This document shows, piece after piece, positions 1 through 8,238 of a stretch of DNA of 64,000 nucleotides. The notes beneath the pieces are model-generated. The model was not told the origin of the DNA. It did not search any database and was given only the letters and a program-made list of their open reading frames with translations. The translations under genes and the position numbers were made by a program. The DNA comes from Risungbinella massiliensis. Its GTDB lineage: Bacteria; Bacillota; Bacilli; Thermoactinomycetales; Thermoactinomycetaceae. The stretch covers positions 1,027,207 through 1,091,206 of the forward strand of contig NZ_LN812103.1 in the NCBI RefSeq assembly GCF_000942395.1. The letters run 5' to 3'. Within the stretch, counting starts at the first letter, position 1; every line of letters starts with the position of its first letter.

Positions 1-497
1 AATGGAGAACCATATGTAGGTGATTGGTGATCAAAGTAGCCTTTGTCTTTCATATCCTGAGATTTCTTGTCAGCTACAGAGGAGACTTTTTCATCTATTG
101 TTAGAGGTTTTAGCCCTTGCTTGGAACGTTCTATATTGACAAGACGTACTACTTCTTTTTCTATTGCAGAGACGGTATCGGAAGTAGAGGATTCGGTAGC
201 ATTCGTGTTCTTGGTTGTATTGGTGTTTTGCTGACTCGTTTGCTTAGACTCAGTAGTGACCTTTTTCTTCACTGTATCCACTTTTGGAGCAGACTTTTTA
301 GGCTTGATCCGCTCACATTTTTTAGGTTTTGCAGCAAGAGCCTTTACCTCATGAACTTCGATTGGTACTGCTGCTACTGGTAAAGTAGTGGAGGTCTCCT
401 TTGAAAGTGTTAGTGCTGATTCTTCAGTGGAAAATGCGGTAACTCCAACAGTTAGAGTGAGGAGAAAGATAGAGGTCGTAGTTAATAGTTTCTTCAA
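1..497 (-). CDS. Secreted CAP-domain (SCP/PR1, YkwD-like) protein, 3' part outside window
   Basis: About 165 residues are visible, and the C-terminus runs off the window. The start is a TTG at 497 preceded by GGGAG eight bases upstream; an ATG seven bases further upstream is in another frame. The N-terminus (MKKLLTTTSIFLLTLTVGV) is a signal peptide. A Lys/Thr/Ser/Asn-rich, low-complexity linker of about 80 residues follows, and then a domain beginning EVVRLVNIERSKQGLKPL and continuing to KGYFDHQSP, which is the characteristic N-terminal half of bacterial CAP domains. Such proteins are exported and often associated with spores or the cell wall; their biochemical role is mostly unknown. The catalytic-like region after FDH is mostly outside the window, so integrity cannot be judged. 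Confidence 0.85.
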   Translation of the reverse strand, partial: MKKLLTTTSIFLLTLTVGVTAFSTEESALTLSKETSTTLPVAAVPIEVHEVKALAAKPKKCERIKPKKSAPKVDTVKKKVTTESKQTSQQNTNTTKNTNATESSTSDTVSAIEKEVVRLVNIERSKQGLKPLTIDEKVSSVADKKSQDMKDKGYFDHQSPTYGSP

Positions 498-619
498 GGT
501 TCATACTCCCTTCCGTTTATTTCTTCCATTGTAACAATTCATACTCGAATACAGTTCTGTAAAATTATTGTAATTTTGGTTTGTGATGAATTGATAGAAT
601 GTTTCTTATATAGGCCCTC

Positions 620-641
620 CTTGCTATGTAAAGTTAGCAAG
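620..641 (+). promoter_or_regulatory. Stem-loop in OsmC gene 5' region
   Basis: CTTGCTA (620-626) and TAGCAAG (635-641) form a 7-bp stem with an 8-base loop about 50 bases before the OsmC start. There is no T run behind it, so it is probably not a terminator. Function unknown. Confidence 0.3.
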
Positions 642-689
642 AGTAAACTCGATGCGAGAGACCAAGATCGAAAAGAGGGAGTATAAACC

Positions 690-1139
690 ATGGCAAAACA
701 TCACTTTCATCTCACCGCACAGTGGAGCGGAGGTCGTAATGGAGAAGGAACGATCTCAGCGGGCAACCTTCAAACAAAAATATCGATCCCTACTCCAATG
801 GACGGACCAGGAACCGGTACCAATCCTGATGAAATGTTGATTGGAGCAGCTGCTACCTGTTACTTGATCACACTAGCTGCGATGGTCGAGCGTGGTCAGA
901 TGGCTGTTTTGGACTTATCTCTTCAGACAGAAGGGGTGGTGGATGTGACCAATGGAAAGTTTACCTTTGAGCAGATTATCCATCGTCCAACTGTTGTTCT
1001 GGATCCTCAAGCGAGTGAGCGAGAGCGCAAACGGATAGAGCGAGTTGTTTATCTGGCAGAGGAAAGATGTATGATCTCGAATGCGATGAGAGGGAATGTG
1101 GAATTGGTAGTGGTACCTACATACGTGTTAGGGAAATAA
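690..1139 (+). CDS. OsmC family peroxiredoxin
   Basis: A 149-residue OsmC/Ohr superfamily protein. The two conserved redox cysteines are visible: Cys57 in GAAATCYL and Cys127 in EERCMIS. In this family they form a thiol peroxidase centre that reduces organic hydroperoxides in the cytoplasm. The N-terminal strand pattern (HFHLTAQWSGGRNGEG) and the length fit the SACOL1771-type subgroup rather than Ohr. The start is ATG 690 with GAGGGAG seven bases upstream. The gene is monocistronic: a strong hairpin follows, shared with the convergent permease gene. The family assignment is firm; the physiological substrate is inferred. Confidence 0.9.
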   Translation: MAKHHFHLTAQWSGGRNGEGTISAGNLQTKISIPTPMDGPGTGTNPDEMLIGAAATCYLITLAAMVERGQMAVLDLSLQTEGVVDVTNGKFTFEQIIHRPTVVLDPQASERERKRIERVVYLAEERCMISNAMRGNVELVVVPTYVLGK

Positions 1140-1186
1140 AGAGGAAAGTGCAATTATCATGCTGATCTCATATCTGAATAAAACGG

Positions 1187-1226
1187 AACCCCCCTGTGAG
1201 GACAGGCTGTTTCTCACAGGGGGGTT
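1187..1226. terminator. Bidirectional intrinsic terminator
   Basis: A 14-bp perfect stem (AACCCCCCTGTGAG 1187-1200 with CTCACAGGGGGGTT 1213-1226) with a T run on the plus side. It lies between the convergent OsmC and permease genes and probably serves both. Confidence 0.9.
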
Positions 1227-1230
1227 TTCG

Positions 1231-2598
1231 TTATTGAGATGGTTTTGATAAGGAATCTTGGTTGGTAAACTTTTGGTTTGTTCTAAGAAAGAAAGAGCAA
1301 ACAATAAGGATTGCCATGATCCCAAAAGCGATAACACTATGCATTATATTTGGATTGGTTATGACTACTGCAACGAGAATTGCTCCAAGTGAACCGACAG
1401 CAATCCATGAGACAATAGGATGGAAAGACAGATATAATGCTGTTTCTTGATAGGTTTTCCGTAGGCGAATTTGAGAGAGAATGATCAACATCCAGATAAT
1501 GATAACGGAAGAACCTGGGATTCCCATTAGATAGGAAAAGACTTTCTCTTGTGCTACAAAGCTCAGGTAAACTCCTATGCATAAAAAGACAGTGCTAGCA
1601 AAGATTCCATAGATCGGTACATTACGACGGGAGAGCTTGGTGAAAAATCTCGGAGCTTCTCCATCTTTTGCCAGCGAATATAGTAGACGCGAAGTAGCAT
1701 ACATCCCTGAGTTGGCTGCAGACAAAAGTGCCACTAACATAACGAAGTTCATCACACTGGCTGCTCCATTTAGACCAACTGTTGAGAGAACTTGGACAAA
1801 TGGACTTTCCCCATTTCCTACCTCATTCCAAGGGACTAGACCCACAATGATGAGGACTGGGAAGATGTAAAACAAGGAAATTCGTACGATCACGCCTCGC
1901 AGTACTTTTGGTAAGACAAGCTGGGAATCTTTTACCTCAGATAAGGTAAGACCGATCATTTCACTGCCACCAAAGGAAAAGATCACGATGACTAAGCAAG
2001 TAATCACACCTGTAATACCATTGGGGAAAAATCCATCCACTGCGGTATAGTTTGTGAGACCAGGTGCAGGATCACTTTCAGAACCACCTAGAAATAGCAG
2101 ATAAGCTCCTAGAAAAACAAAAAGGATTAACATTGCCACTTTAACAGCTGACAACCAGAATTCTACTTCTCCAAATACTCGTACACTTAATAAGTTTAAT
2201 AATAATATCCCGAAAGCACAGACAGCACTTAACATCCAGATCGGAACAGTTGGAAAAAAGTAGTTCAAGAAACTACCTGCTGCGACGATCTCTACGGCGA
2301 TTACAATCACCCAGTTCGTCCAATACATCCAACCGGCGACGAAGGAGACACGATAGCCCAATGCTTTGTGAATTAACCCTCGAAAATCCACTCCTGGATG
2401 AGCACTTGCCATCTCTGCTAAGCTACTCATAACAAAGAAAAGGATTATTCCTGCAACTAAATATGCAAATACTACACCAGGACCAGCCATAGTGATACTA
2501 TCTGCACTACCCTGAAAAATACCTGCGCCGATCGTACCGCCAATAGCCAGCATATGCAGGTGGCGACTCGATAAGCCCTGCTCTAATTCTCTACTCAA
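1231..2598 (-). CDS. Amino acid permease, APC superfamily (copy 1)
   Basis: A 455-residue polytopic membrane protein with about 12 hydrophobic segments. The N-terminal motif RHLHMLAIGGTIGAGIFQGS is the TM1 substrate/cation-binding signature (GTIGAGIF) of amino acid-polyamine-organocation permeases of the GABA/proline/arginine branch. It should import an amino acid or related amine by ion symport; the substrate cannot be read from sequence. It is a close paralogue of the gene at 3236-4582 (nearly identical N-terminus and matching residues throughout), so the pair arose by tandem duplication. A SigA-like promoter lies upstream (TTGATT-17-TATAGT) and a terminator downstream. Confidence 0.9.
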   Translation of the reverse strand: MSRELEQGLSSRHLHMLAIGGTIGAGIFQGSADSITMAGPGVVFAYLVAGIILFFVMSSLAEMASAHPGVDFRGLIHKALGYRVSFVAGWMYWTNWVIVIAVEIVAAGSFLNYFFPTVPIWMLSAVCAFGILLLNLLSVRVFGEVEFWLSAVKVAMLILFVFLGAYLLFLGGSESDPAPGLTNYTAVDGFFPNGITGVITCLVIVIFSFGGSEMIGLTLSEVKDSQLVLPKVLRGVIVRISLFYIFPVLIIVGLVPWNEVGNGESPFVQVLSTVGLNGAASVMNFVMLVALLSAANSGMYATSRLLYSLAKDGEAPRFFTKLSRRNVPIYGIFASTVFLCIGVYLSFVAQEKVFSYLMGIPGSSVIIIWMLIILSQIRLRKTYQETALYLSFHPIVSWIAVGSLGAILVAVVITNPNIMHSVIAFGIMAILIVCSFFLRTNQKFTNQDSLSKPSQ

Positions 2599-2660
2599 CT
2601 CAACTCTACTCCTTTACATACTTACTCTACTCCACCAAAGCTCCCTTTGGTGCTAGCATT

Positions 2661-2689
2661 ACTATATTAGATATTAGCAAGGAAATCAA
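2661..2689 (-). promoter_or_regulatory. SigA-type promoter of permease copy 1
   Basis: Read on the minus strand: TTGATT (2689-2684), 17-base spacer, TATAGT (2666-2661), about 65 bases upstream of the start codon. The same hexamer arrangement precedes the paralogous permease, which supports it. Confidence 0.65.
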
Positions 2690-2764
2690 ATGTAATTGTA
2701 GGGGAAAAGATGAAGAGAACGAAATATACTATTTGTTTATTATCTTCTAAACCTTATTTTCCCA

Positions 2765-3098
2765 TCACTCCACTTCTATAAATCGCTTAAAAGTAGGTGA
2801 AACTTCAATATAACTATCAATCTCTTTTTGAATAGATCCGTTTAAAATAGAATATACAAAAAAATGACCATTTTCAGCATCTGCAAAAAAACAATAGATA
2901 GTCAAAAGGCATATATAAATCTTTGAAATCCACCAAACTCCTTAGCTTGGCCTCTCTTATTTGGCTTGTTGACTAAATAAGGGGCTACCCAGATTTATCG
3001 TTTATCCCATCTGTTTCTTGAGTAGGCTTAATAGTTCTTTGGTAAGCTCAATATCAAATTTTTTCTTGAGTTCTTCTACTAATATAGATTCTTATTCC
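2765..3098 (-). pseudogene. Decayed SMI1/KNR4-family (immunity-type) gene
   Basis: No intact reading frame exists, but reverse-strand fragments read like an SMI1/KNR4 (SUKH) domain. The upstream fragment is VEELKKKFDIELTKELLSLL followed by KKQMG and a stop; a shift of frame then gives INDKSG. After a gap, a downstream frame reads IYCFFADAENGHFFVYSILN and ends TFKRFIEVE at 2765. The typical family pattern is a 'L..LLK.TDG' segment, then 'FFADAGNGD.FGY', then a terminal 'FIEW'. Such proteins often act as immunity partners of polymorphic toxins. The remnant has at least one frameshift and in-frame stops and no toxin gene is nearby. Family assignment is by eye and moderate. Confidence 0.6.
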
Positions 3099-3175
3099 TG
3101 TCTATTAAATTGAATATAATAGTTAGGTACAATTTATTCGGTCAAGTAAAAACATTCTAATATCACTTAGAATCA

Positions 3176-3215
3176 AAAAACCATGAGAGAATATTTTTAT
3201 TCAATCATGGTTTTT
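3176..3215 (-). terminator. Terminator of permease copy 2
   Basis: 11-bp perfect stem AAAAACCATGA (3176-3186) with TCATGGTTTTT (3205-3215), just past the stop codon of the minus-strand permease at 3236. The U run is on the minus-strand transcript. Confidence 0.8.
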
Positions 3216-3235
3216 ATGACTTTTTTTGGATAACC

Positions 3236-4582
3236 CTATTTAACGTGTGCTGGATGGACTGATCGAATAAAGAAAGAAGCGATACTTAAAAGACCTAAAA
3301 TTCCAAACGCTATGATACTATGCATCATATTTGAATTGGTAGAGACCATTGCTATGAGAATGATACCTAATGATCCAAGCGTAATCCATGAACTGATTGG
3401 AAAAAATGCGAGCTTGTATAGAGCAGTTTCTTCATAGGTTTTGCGTAGTCGAATCTGTGAGAAGGTGATTAAGATCCACATAATGAGAACTGTAAAGCCT
3501 GGAATTCCCATCAATTGAGAAAATACTTTTTCCTGAGCAACAAAGCTGAGATAGACTCCAACAAACATGAACATAGTACTAACGAAAATTCCATAGATCG
3601 GTACATTTTGACGAGATAGCTTAGTGAACATTTTGGGAGCTTCGCCATCTTTAGCTAACGAATATAGAAGACGCGAGGTTGCATACATACCCGAGTTGGC
3701 TGCGGACAGAAGTGCTACCAACATGACAAAGTTCATCACGTTTGCTGCCTCACTTAAACCTAAAGCGGAGAGAACCTGAACAAAGGGACTTCCTGAATTC
3801 CCAACTTGATTCCAAGGTACCAATCCTACAATAACCAAGACGGGGAAGATATAAAACACCGAAATACGAACGATCACACCACGCAGAACTTTTGGTAGTA
3901 CCTGGTGTGAATCTTTTACCTCAGATAAAGTAAGACCGATCATTTCACTTCCTCCGAAGGAAAAGATCACAATAACCAAACTTCCGATCACACCTGTCAA
4001 CCCTGTCGGGAAAAATCCACCTATAGCAGTATAGTTAGTTAGACCTGGTGCGGGTTCTGTTCCCACTCCGTGAGAAAATAGTAAATAGCCGCCCAAAAAA
4101 ACAAATGCTACCAAGGTTGCTACTTTGATAGCTGACAACCAGAATTCTACTTCTCCAAATACTTTTACACTCAGTAAGTTTAATAGTAAGATTCCAATCG
4201 CACAGACAGCACTTAACATCCAGATTGGAACAGTAGGAAACCAGTAGTGGAGAAAGCTGCCAGCTGCGATGATCTCAACCGCAATGACCACAACCCAGTT
4301 GACCCAATATAGCCAACCTGCTACAAAAGAAACCCGATATCCTAATGCTTTATGAATTAACCCTCGTAGATCCACTCCAGGATTGGCACTTGCCATCTCT
4401 GCTAAGCTACTCATAACAAAGAAAAGAATGATACCTGCTACCAGATATGCAATTACTACACCAGGACCTGCCATATTGATACTCTCGGCGCTTCCTTGAA
4501 AAATGCCTGCGCCAATTGTTCCACCAATAGCTAGCATGTGCAGATGACGACTTGATAAGCCTTTTTTTAAATCTCTACTCAA
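3236..4582 (-). CDS. Amino acid permease, APC superfamily (copy 2)
   Basis: A 448-residue, roughly 12-TM permease, paralogous to the gene at 1231-2598. It has the same start context (MSRDLKKGLSSRHLHMLAIG) and GTIGAGIFQGSAES in TM1. Differences are concentrated in the TM4-6 loop (SHGVGTEPAPGLTNYTA versus GGSESDPAPGLTNYTA) and the C-terminal tail, so the copies may differ in substrate or regulation. It has its own terminator and its own promoter. The substrate is not predictable; related permeases carry GABA, proline, arginine or aromatic amino acids. The two genes are separated by a decayed SMI1/KNR4 gene. Confidence 0.9.
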   Translation of the reverse strand: MSRDLKKGLSSRHLHMLAIGGTIGAGIFQGSAESINMAGPGVVIAYLVAGIILFFVMSSLAEMASANPGVDLRGLIHKALGYRVSFVAGWLYWVNWVVVIAVEIIAAGSFLHYWFPTVPIWMLSAVCAIGILLLNLLSVKVFGEVEFWLSAIKVATLVAFVFLGGYLLFSHGVGTEPAPGLTNYTAIGGFFPTGLTGVIGSLVIVIFSFGGSEMIGLTLSEVKDSHQVLPKVLRGVIVRISVFYIFPVLVIVGLVPWNQVGNSGSPFVQVLSALGLSEAANVMNFVMLVALLSAANSGMYATSRLLYSLAKDGEAPKMFTKLSRQNVPIYGIFVSTMFMFVGVYLSFVAQEKVFSQLMGIPGFTVLIMWILITFSQIRLRKTYEETALYKLAFFPISSWITLGSLGIILIAMVSTNSNMMHSIIAFGILGLLSIASFFIRSVHPAHVK

Positions 4583-4645
4583 CGAAATTGCACTCCTTTC
4601 CAGTTATGCTGTTATGCATTAAAGCGTTTCTTAGTGTTAGATCTT

Positions 4646-4674
4646 ACTATATAAAACTATTTCAAAAAGATCAA
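4646..4674 (-). promoter_or_regulatory. SigA-type promoter of permease copy 2
   Basis: Minus strand: TTGATC (4674-4669), 17-base spacer, TATAGT (4651-4646). It is equivalent in sequence and distance to the promoter of the paralogous permease, so the duplication probably included the control region. Confidence 0.65.
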
Positions 4675-4799
4675 TTGGAATTTTAGGAAATGCTGTTGGT
4701 AAGGAAAGGGAACTCCCATTGATTTTAAATGTTGCATCCATTAGACTTTAATAGATTATGGGGGGTACGTGCATCATTTGAAAAAGGGTGACGAAAAAC

Positions 4800-6314
4800 A
4801 TGTTATGGATTGGAGTACATGGACTGGAGGAGCGATTTTTTCGCAATCTAGAGCTTCTTGCTAGTCTTTTCTATGAAGAAGTAAAAGTACGAGCTGCTAC
4901 AGGCGAAGAAGAACATGTCGTGCAGTTCCATATTATAGAAGAAGAAAAATGTTGCCGTGCAGAAGTAAAACTGACACGAAGCAAGGGAGAAGAGGAGATT
5001 GTTGCCTCGTTTGCTCGTGAGTGGGATGTCCAGATGGAGGAGAATGATAAGCGAAAGCGTCGCAAACAGACAATTAGCGCGGCATTTTTACATGTATATC
5101 AGCAGTTGACTGGAGTAGAGCAACCTTGGGGGATTTTAACCGGAGTACGTCCTGTAAAGCTTTATCATAGCTTTGTACAGAAGGGAATGTCACCTACTGA
5201 GATAAAAGCATTGCTAACAACTGATTATCTGATTCATCCGTCAAAAGTAGATTTAATCGAAGAGATCGTAGAGCGTCAACGGACTGTTTTACCAGATCTA
5301 TATGAAATTGACCAAGAAATCAGTCTCTATATTGGAATTCCATTTTGTCCAACCAAGTGTGCCTATTGTACCTTTCCAGCATATGCCATTCGTGGGCGGA
5401 ATGGGTCAGTGGAGGAGTTCCTCTTAGGTCTTCAGGAGGAGGTCCGTTCACTTGGAGAATGGATTCGCGAAAAGAACTTACGAGTGACCACGATTTACTT
5501 TGGTGGGGGGACGCCTACTTCGATTACTGCAGAACAAATGGAAGAGTTATTTATAGAGATGGAACGTTCCATCCCTGGGTTCCATGAAGTTCGGGAGCTT
5601 ACAGTAGAAGCAGGTCGTCCTGATACGCTTTCTCCCGACAAGATTGAACTGATGAAAAAGTGGAAGGTAGATCGCATCAGTATTAATCCACAAAGTTTTA
5701 AGGAAGATACACTCAAGTTGATTGGGAGACATCATACTGTAAAAGAGACTCTTGAAAAATATCAGCTAGCGATGGAGATGGGCCTAACCAATATTAATAT
5801 GGATCTGATCATTGGCTTGCCAAATGAAGGAGTCTCCGATTTTGCTCGTTCTCTTGAGATTGTGGACAAACTTCGTCCAGAGTCGATTACAGTGCATACG
5901 CTCTCTTTTAAGCGTGGATCGCATATGTCACAGAACAAAACCAAATATACGGTAGCCGACAGATATGAGACTGCAGAGATGGTACAGATGGCTAGAGACT
6001 GGACAATCGAGAAAGGCTATGTTCCTTACTATCTTTACCGTCAAAAAAATATCCTAGGGAACCAAGAAAATGTAGGATATGCATTGCCAAGCCGTGAGTC
6101 GCTTTACAATATCTTGATCATGGAAGAAAGACAAACCATTATCGGATTAGGTTGTGGGGCTGTTAGTAAGATCGTTACACCTGGTACAGGAGCTATTGAC
6201 CGCCTGCCCAACCCAAAAGAACCACAAGCATATATTGATACGTATCGCGAGCATATCCAAGAAAAGATCGCCAAATTAAATGAGATTTATGCTGAAAAAC
6301 CTCCTACTGTATAA
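4800..6314 (+). CDS. hemZ: Oxygen-independent coproporphyrinogen III dehydrogenase-like radical SAM protein HemZ
   Basis: About 504 residues. The radical SAM cluster motif CxxxCxxC is in GIPFCPTKCAYCTF (near residue 183), followed by the glycine-rich SAM-binding segment IYFGGGTPTS. The family converts coproporphyrinogen III to protoporphyrinogen without oxygen, although HemZ-type proteins are less well characterised than HemN. The long N-terminal extension before the radical SAM core is typical of Bacillus HemZ (about 500 aa). I prefer ATG 4800 because AAGGGTGA ends about eight bases upstream; an in-frame GTG at 4788 would add four residues but has poor spacing. A terminator overlaps the 3' end. 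Confidence 0.88.
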   Translation: MLWIGVHGLEERFFRNLELLASLFYEEVKVRAATGEEEHVVQFHIIEEEKCCRAEVKLTRSKGEEEIVASFAREWDVQMEENDKRKRRKQTISAAFLHVYQQLTGVEQPWGILTGVRPVKLYHSFVQKGMSPTEIKALLTTDYLIHPSKVDLIEEIVERQRTVLPDLYEIDQEISLYIGIPFCPTKCAYCTFPAYAIRGRNGSVEEFLLGLQEEVRSLGEWIREKNLRVTTIYFGGGTPTSITAEQMEELFIEMERSIPGFHEVRELTVEAGRPDTLSPDKIELMKKWKVDRISINPQSFKEDTLKLIGRHHTVKETLEKYQLAMEMGLTNINMDLIIGLPNEGVSDFARSLEIVDKLRPESITVHTLSFKRGSHMSQNKTKYTVADRYETAEMVQMARDWTIEKGYVPYYLYRQKNILGNQENVGYALPSRESLYNILIMEERQTIIGLGCGAVSKIVTPGTGAIDRLPNPKEPQAYIDTYREHIQEKIAKLNEIYAEKPPTV

Positions 6315-6327
6315 GTGGGAGGTTTTT
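6295..6327 (+). terminator. Intrinsic terminator overlapping hemZ stop
   Basis: AAAAACCTCC (6295-6304) pairs with GGAGGTTTTT (6318-6327), and the inner TACT/AGTG extends the stem. The hairpin begins inside the last codons of hemZ and ends in a T run. Confidence 0.8.
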
Positions 6328-6347
6328 AGATAATGTAGGGGAACTGG

Positions 6348-6719
6348 ATGTTTGTAAAGATGGCGAGGAAGAAGTTAGTTTTGAACTTAACAAATCATAA
6401 AGTACCAAACGAGATGATAAATACCGACATGCAGGTTGTGAGATTAGATCAACTAGAAATATCATTTGAAAATGTAAATCAACTCTATCAGATCATCAAA
6501 GAAGGGGTACTAGATAGTCTGGGTGAAGAGGAATTTGAATCATACGAAGACTTTGTTGCTTGTATTTTTCCAATATACTTGCGAAATGCGTCAACGACTT
6601 TCCTTGCCCAAAGGGGCAAATATTCAAGGGATGGTATTTCAAAATAACACTTTCCATTATATTGAATCAACAAGATATTCATATGCTTCAATAAAAATTG
6701 ATGGAGACAATAGCTAGGA
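6348..6719 (+). pseudogene. Small unknown gene with probable frameshift
   Basis: A well-formed start (TAGGGGAA then ATG 6348) opens a 99-codon frame ending at 6647: MFVKMARKKLVLNLTNHKVP ... EEEFESYEDFVACIFPIYL. A second plus-strand frame overlaps it and continues to 6717 with protein-like sequence (GANIQGMVFQNNTFHYIES ... IKIDGDNS). The first frame loses protein-like character after about 6585 (NASTTFLAQRGKYSRDGISK). The simplest reading is one gene of about 120 codons broken by a single frameshift near 6580-6600, either real or a sequencing error. I do not recognise the family. No partner gene is obvious; hemZ upstream is separated by a terminator. Confidence 0.5.
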
Positions 6720-7001
6720 TCATACTGATCGGTTTAGGAATAAAACTTGCAGTGGATACTAAATAAAGGACTGGTTTAAACTATTATATTTCTATCCGAA
6801 AATTGAGACTATAAATAATCTAATATTTAGTATATCTTGTTTATTAGAGTGTAGCTGAATAGAAATATAGTAATACACCTGTTAGAAACAAACCAGTACT
6901 CTAACTTCAACTGTACTTTCTCTTATTTGAATTTTATAACATCCATATACAGATAATATTTAGCTGTCTCGAACTCGTTTTTCTAAAAGGAGAGAGATTT
7001 T
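6720..7001. other. AT-rich intergenic region
   Basis: About 280 bases with no supported gene. The short frames on either strand lack ribosome-binding sites. It must hold the promoter of the downstream acetyltransferase, but I cannot single one out. Confidence 0.5.
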
Positions 7002-7526
7002 ATGCAATACTACATCGTAGATAAGTTAGATGATGATGAAAAACTGGAGCAAGTGTTAGAAATTCTAATACAATGCGATCAAGAATTTTTTCCTTCCCTG
7101 TCCTCCAAGCGTGGTTCCGATACAATATCTCAAAGCACGCGGTTATTGCAATATTTAAGTGAAAAAGATCTTGAAGGACACGGTTATGTATTAGTTGAAA
7201 AGGAAGGGAAAGTCATCGGATTTTGTAACTTCTATCCTACATATGTGATTGATGAATTGCCTAACTTCCCGGAACATTTACATGTAGATACCGTCTGTGT
7301 ATTACCTGAATATCGTGGACAAGGAATTGCAAAGAATATATATGCAAAATTAATGGAATATACGCGGGAAACAAAAGGATTAGAATATATCGGCTTGGCA
7401 ACATGGAGTGAAAATTGGATTCAAGAAGGCATCATGTCTAGTCTCGAATTTGAGGAAATAGGGAGACTGGAAAACGCACGAGATCAAGGTGTGGATACTG
7501 TCTGGTATGGTAAAAAAATAAGATAG
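7002..7526 (+). CDS. GNAT family N-acetyltransferase
   Basis: A 174-residue single-domain GNAT. The acetyl-CoA binding motif A is LHVDTVCVLPEYRGQGIAKNIYAKLM, with the pattern V.P.YRGQGIA (residues about 95-115). The enzyme should transfer an acetyl group from acetyl-CoA to an amine on a small molecule or protein; the substrate is not predictable. ATG 7002 follows AAAGGAGAGAG at good spacing. The gene appears monocistronic, with a convergent terminator downstream shared with the DoxX/DCC operon. Confidence 0.88.
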   Translation: MQYYIVDKLDDDEKLEQVLEILIQCDQEFFPSLSSKRGSDTISQSTRLLQYLSEKDLEGHGYVLVEKEGKVIGFCNFYPTYVIDELPNFPEHLHVDTVCVLPEYRGQGIAKNIYAKLMEYTRETKGLEYIGLATWSENWIQEGIMSSLEFEEIGRLENARDQGVDTVWYGKKIR

Positions 7527-7588
7527 CTAATGACGAATTGATTTTATAAACGAGAAGTATAATGTAAAACAATACGAACTCAAATATA

Positions 7589-7634
7589 AAAAGCTTGTAC
7601 CTGACTCAAAAAAGTAGAGAAGGTACAAGCTTTT
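7589..7634. terminator. Bidirectional terminator between GNAT and DoxX operon
   Basis: 14-bp perfect stem AAAAGCTTGTACCT (7589-7602) with AGGTACAAGCTTTT (7621-7634), lying between convergent transcription units, with T-rich ends on both strands. Confidence 0.88.
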
Positions 7635-7638
7635 CGTC

Positions 7639-7752
7639 CTATTTATGAGTAGTATCTTGTTGTATTTTTTCCGTACGAATATCTTTTATCCAATAATAGA
7701 CTGTGCTTATAATAAAACAACCTACTAGTAACTGTATCACAAAACTAGTCAT
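7639..7752 (-). CDS. 37-aa small membrane protein, translationally coupled
   Basis: The start codon ATG (7752-7750) overlaps the stop of the DoxX-like gene in the arrangement CATGACTAG. The product MTSFVIQLLVGCFIISTVYY is followed by WIKDIRTEKIQQDTTHK: one hydrophobic helix and a short charged tail. It ends at TAG 7639, just before the operon terminator. The overlap implies translational coupling and membership in the DCC-DoxX operon. No family recognised; a small accessory subunit of the DoxX membrane protein is possible but unproven. No separate ribosome-binding site was seen, which lowers certainty. Confidence 0.55.
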   Translation of the reverse strand: MTSFVIQLLVGCFIISTVYYWIKDIRTEKIQQDTTHK

Positions 7753-8221
7753 GAACTATCCGTCCTTTCCCAAACTGTTTTGTGTACACTTGATGGTTGC
7801 GTTGAAGTAACGGATATAGTTTCTTACGATCCACCCATAAAAGTGCTGCTGACATCAGGGTTAAGATGGTACTGAGATCTTGTACTCCAATGTCAAAACA
7901 GTAGTTAACCATCATGACGTTCACAGCGATCGGGAAGTAGATCATCGCCCCAATCGTATAGGTTCGTGGAATTAAAAGTAGGATGGCAGCTACTAACTCT
8001 CCTATTCCAATAAAGATCTCATAGATACGTGAGTAACCAAAAAAGGTCCATGCCAAGGCAAAACCTTCCCCATTGGCTGCGGCGATCTCAGGTGTGGGAG
8101 CGCCAAATTGTCCAAAGACAAGTTTGACTGCACCATATATTAAGAAGTTTGCTGCCAAAAAAAGCCGAAAAGTGGCAGGGATCGATTGTCGAAGCACACG
8201 AAATAATCTAATTTGGGCCAA
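7745..8221 (-). CDS. DoxX-like membrane protein
   Basis: 158 residues with four predicted membrane segments (LFLAANFLIYGAVKLVFGQF near residue 19, EIFIGIGELVAAILLLI, AMIYFPIAVNVMMVNYCF and ILTLMSAALLWV). The layout and the charged motif before helix 2 match DoxX/DoxX-like proteins, which occur with thiol-disulfide or quinone-linked redox partners. The upstream co-transcribed gene encodes a DCC thiol oxidoreductase, which fits a membrane redox module. It ends by overlapping a 37-codon small membrane ORF. Function beyond the family is inferred. Confidence 0.75.
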   Translation of the reverse strand: MAQIRLFRVLRQSIPATFRLFLAANFLIYGAVKLVFGQFGAPTPEIAAANGEGFALAWTFFGYSRIYEIFIGIGELVAAILLLIPRTYTIGAMIYFPIAVNVMMVNYCFDIGVQDLSTILTLMSAALLWVDRKKLYPLLQRNHQVYTKQFGKGRIVHD

Positions 8222-8238
8222 GGGATAATTCCCCTTTC

